Shown: positions 61,201-64,000 of the stretch, one piece after another
Layout: each line of letters opens with the position of its first letter
How positions within the stretch are numbered: position 1 is the stretch's first letter
From: Oscheius dolichura
Taxonomy: Eukaryota > Nematoda > Chromadorea > Rhabditida > Rhabditidae
Direction: 5' to 3'
DNA: 64,000 nt
Assembly (NCBI GenBank): GCA_932521035.1
Contig: OW051492.1
Location: 11,507,862-11,571,861, forward strand
Made by a program: the position numbers and the translations under genes
The notes under the pieces: generated by a model
Told to the model about the DNA's origin: nothing
What the model saw: the letters and a program-made list of their open reading frames with translations, nothing else
The model's database searches: none

Positions 61201-64000
61201 GCCGAGGAATCTGACCGGCTTTTTAGGGCCGAGGAGACCTCCATAAAATCTGACCGGCTTTTTAGGGCCGAGGAATCCGACCGGCTTTTTAGGGCCGAGG
61301 AATCTGACCGGCTTTTTAGGGCCGAGGAGACCTCCATAAAATCTGACCGGCTTTTTAGGGCCGAGGAATCCGACCGGCTTTTTAGGGCCGAGGAGACCTC
61401 CATAAAATCTGACCGGCTTTTTAGGGCCGAGGAATCTGACCGGCTTTTTAGTGCCGAGGAGACCTCCATAAAATCTGACCGGCTTTTTAGGGCCGAGGAA
61501 TCCGACCGGCTTTTTAGGGCCGAGGAATCTGACCGGCTTTTTAGGGCCGAGGAGACCTCCATAAAATCTGACCGGCTTTTTAGGGCCGAGGAATCCGACC
61601 GGCTTTTTAGGGCCGAGGAATCTGACCGGCTTTTTAGGGCCGAGGAGACCTCCATAAAATCTGACCGGCTTTTTAGGGCCGAGGAATCCGACCGGCTTTT
61701 TAGGGCCGAGGAATCTGACCGGCTTTTTAGGGCCGAGGAATCTGACCGGCTTTTTAGGGCCGAGGAATCTGACCGGCTTTTTAGTGCCGAGGAGACCTCC
61801 ATAAAATCTGACCGGCTTTTTAGGGCCGAGGAATCTGACCGGCTTTTTAGGGCCGAGGAATCTGACCGGCTTTTTAGGGCCGAGGAATCTGACCGGCTTT
61901 TTAGGGCCGAGGAATCTGACCGGCTTTTTAGGGCCGAGGAATCTGACCGGCTTTTTAGGGCCGAGGAATCTGACCGGCTTTTTAGGGCCGAGGAGACCTC
62001 CATAAAATCTGACCGGCTTTTTAGGGCCGAGGAATCCGACCGGCTTTTTTAGGGCCGAGGAATCTGACCGGCTTTTTAGGGCCGAGGAATCTGACCGGCT
62101 TTTTAGGGCCGAGGAATCTGACCGGCTTTTTAGTGCCGAGGAGACCTCCATAAAATCTGACCGGCTTTTTAGGGCCGAGGAATCTGACCGGCTTTTTAGG
62201 GCCGAGGAATCTGACCGGCTTTTTAGGGCCGAGGAATCTGACCGGCTTTTTAGGGCCGAGGAATCTGACCGGCTTTTTAGGGCCGAGGAATCTGACCGGC
62301 TTTTTAGGGCCGAGGAATCTGACCGGCTTTTTAGGGCCGAGGAGACCTCCATAAAATCTGACCGGCTTTTTAGGGCCGAGGAATCCGACCGGCTTTTTAG
62401 GGCCGACGAATCCGACCGGCTTTTTAGGGCCGAGGAATCTGACCGGCTTTTTAGGGCCGAGGAATCTGACCGGCTTTTTAGTGCCGAGGAGACCTCCATA
62501 AAATCTGACCGGCTTTTTAGGGCCGAGGAATCCGACCGGCTTTTTAGGGCCGAGGAATCCGACCGGCATTTTAGGGCCGAGGAATCTGACCGGCTTTTTA
62601 GGGCCGAGGAATCTGGCCGGCTTTTTAGGGCCGAGGAATCCGACCGGCTTTTTAGGGCCGAGGAATCTGACCGGCTTTTTAGGGCCGAGGAATCTGACCG
62701 GCTTTTTAGTGCCGAGGAGACCTCCATAAAATCTGACCGGCTTTTTAGGGCCGAGGAATCCGACCGGCTTTTTAGGGCCGAGGAATCTGACCGGCTTTTT
62801 AGGGCCGAGGAATCTGACCGGCTTTTTAGGGCCGAGGAATCTGACCGGCTTTTTAGGGCCGAGGAATCTGACCGGCTTTTTAGGGCCGAGGAGACCTCCA
62901 TAAAATCTGACCGGCTTTTTAGGGCCGAGGAATCCGACCGGCTTTTAGGGCCGAGGAATCTGACCGGCTTTTTAGTGCCGAGGAGACCTCCATAAAATCT
63001 GACCGGCTTTTTAGGACCGAGGAATCCGACCGGCTTTTTAGGGCCGAGGAATCTGACCGGCTTTTTAGGGCCGAGGAATCTGACCGGCTTTTTTAGGGCC
63101 GAGGAATCTGACGGCTTTTTAGTGCCTAGGAGACCTCCATAAAATCTGACCGGCTTTTTAGGGCCGAGGAATCCGACCGGCTTTTTAGGGCCGAGGAATC
63201 TGACCGGCTTTTTAGGGCCGAGGAGACCTCCATAAAATCTGACCGGCTTTTTAGGGCCGAGGAATCCGACCGGCTTTTAGGGCCGAGGAATCTGACCGGC
63301 TTTTTAGGGCCGAGGAGACCTCCATAAAATCTGACCGGCTTTTTAGGGCCGAGGAATCCGACCGGCTTTTTAGGGCCGAGGAGACCTCCATAAAATCTGA
63401 CCGGCTTTTTAGGGCCGAGGAATCTGACCGGCTTTTTAGTGCCGAGGAGACCTCCATAAAATCTGACCGGCTTTTTAGGGCCGAGGAATCCGACCGGCTT
63501 TTTAGGGCCGAGGAATCTGACCGGCTTTTTAGGGCCGAGGAGACCTCCATAAAATCTGACCGGCTTTTTAGGGCCGAGGAATCCGACCGGCTTTTTAGGG
63601 CCGAGGAATCTGACCGGCTTTTTAGGGCCGAGGAGACCTCCATAAAATCTGACCGGCTTTTTAGGGCCGAGGAATCCGACCGGCTTTTTAGGGCCGAGGA
63701 ATCTGACCGGCTTTTTAGGGCCGAGGAGACCTCCATAAAATCTGACCGGCTTTTTAGGGCCGAGGAATCCGACCGGCTTTTTAGGGCCGAGGAATCTGAC
63801 CGGCTTTTTAGGGCCGAGGAGACCTCCATAAAATCTGACCGGCTTTTTAGGGCCGAGGAATCCGACCGGCTTTTTAGGGCCGAGGAGACCTCCATAAAAT
63901 CTGACCGGCTTTTTAGGGCCGAGGAATCTGACCGGCTTTTTAGTGCCGAGGAGACCTCCATAAAATCTGACCGGCTTTTTAGGGCCGAGGAATCCGACCG
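58228..64000 (+). repeat. 8,914-bp higher-order repeat in C, right copy (cut by window end)
   Basis: Follows the left copy at offset 8,914, then 7,429 bp after the missing 1,485-bp block (GTGCCTAGG at 53611 corresponds to about 61040). Five single-base indels between 62041 and 63280 move the offset between 7,428 and 7,430. The copy runs off the window, with base 64000 corresponding to about 56572. Confidence 0.87.

Larger units (their letters stand above)
47310..64000 (+). repeat. Satellite C array (27- and 39-bp monomers)
   Basis: The array begins abruptly after a B unit. The 27-bp unit reads CTTTTTAGGGCCGAGG then AATCTGACCGG. The 39-bp unit replaces the AATC part with AGACCTCCATAAAATC. The T in AATCTGACC is often C (a CpG), usually in the first 27-bp unit after a 39-bp one. 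Other variants are AGTGCC and AGCGCC for AGGGCC before the 39-bp unit, AGGACC just after it, AGGGCCCAGG, GCCGTGG and GTGCCTAGG. Both lengths are multiples of three. One + frame (RLFRAEESD) and two - frames (SSALKSRSD and GPKKPVRFL types) stay open for kilobases. The array runs past the window end. No gene is called. Confidence 0.97.

Noticed and set aside
1-64000. RNA polymerase III terminators (T-runs) or poly(A)-like CATAAA in the 39-bp unit of C
   Set aside because: They occur in every unit as part of the satellite and have no associated gene or promoter.

Overview
The whole 64-kb window is tandem-repeat (satellite) DNA. I found no protein-coding gene, RNA gene, transposon or CRISPR array that the sequence supports. 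Apart from a 49-bp insert present twice and a 114-bp T-rich stretch, every part belongs to one of three short satellite families, all in the same orientation with the T-tract on the + strand. The scale, nested higher-order repeats and uniform orientation suggest constitutive heterochromatin of a eukaryote (centromere, pericentromere, a large spacer or a degenerate sex-linked region). I do not recognise the monomers and cannot name the organism.

Layout. Family A has a 21-bp unit (T6, then ACGGAAGAGTTT, then GGG, GAG or AGG) and fills 1-2515 and 9410-12583. Family B has 32- and 33-bp units (TTCCG, T5, AGCTGGTGG, then ACACGAAGGAGCA or CTTCAAAGAGAGCG) and fills 2516-9295 and 12584-47309. A T-rich stretch with scattered AC/ACG lies at 9296-9409, where B changes to A. 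Family C has a 27-bp unit (CTTTTTAGGGCCGAGG plus AATCTGACCGG) and a 39-bp variant carrying AGACCTCCATAAAATC. It runs from 47310 to the window end. Both ends of the window lie inside arrays.

Larger scale. Several tandem duplications are stacked on the monomers. A composite A+B period of 10,068 bp relates 1-5014 to 10069-15082. A 7.25/7.48-kb tandem pair lies at 28700-43425. An 8,914-bp period in C relates 49314-58227 to 58228-64000. Smaller periods of 812, 837, 1,318, 1,485, 2,082, 2,158, 2,222 and 3,765 bp lie inside or beside these. Diagnostic base variants are regional and travel with their blocks, as expected from repeated unequal exchange or segmental amplification.

Long open frames (up to 3,354 codons in C) follow from unit lengths of 21, 27 and 39 bp, all multiples of three, with stop-free frames. 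Several frames on both strands are open over the same bases, so I do not call them genes. The more interesting signals are a possible shared ancestry of A and B with both A/B junctions in the same register, the 27/39-bp barcode of C, helical phasing of T-tracts in A and B, a CpG bias among several diagnostic variants, and a cluster of single-base indels at 62041-63280.
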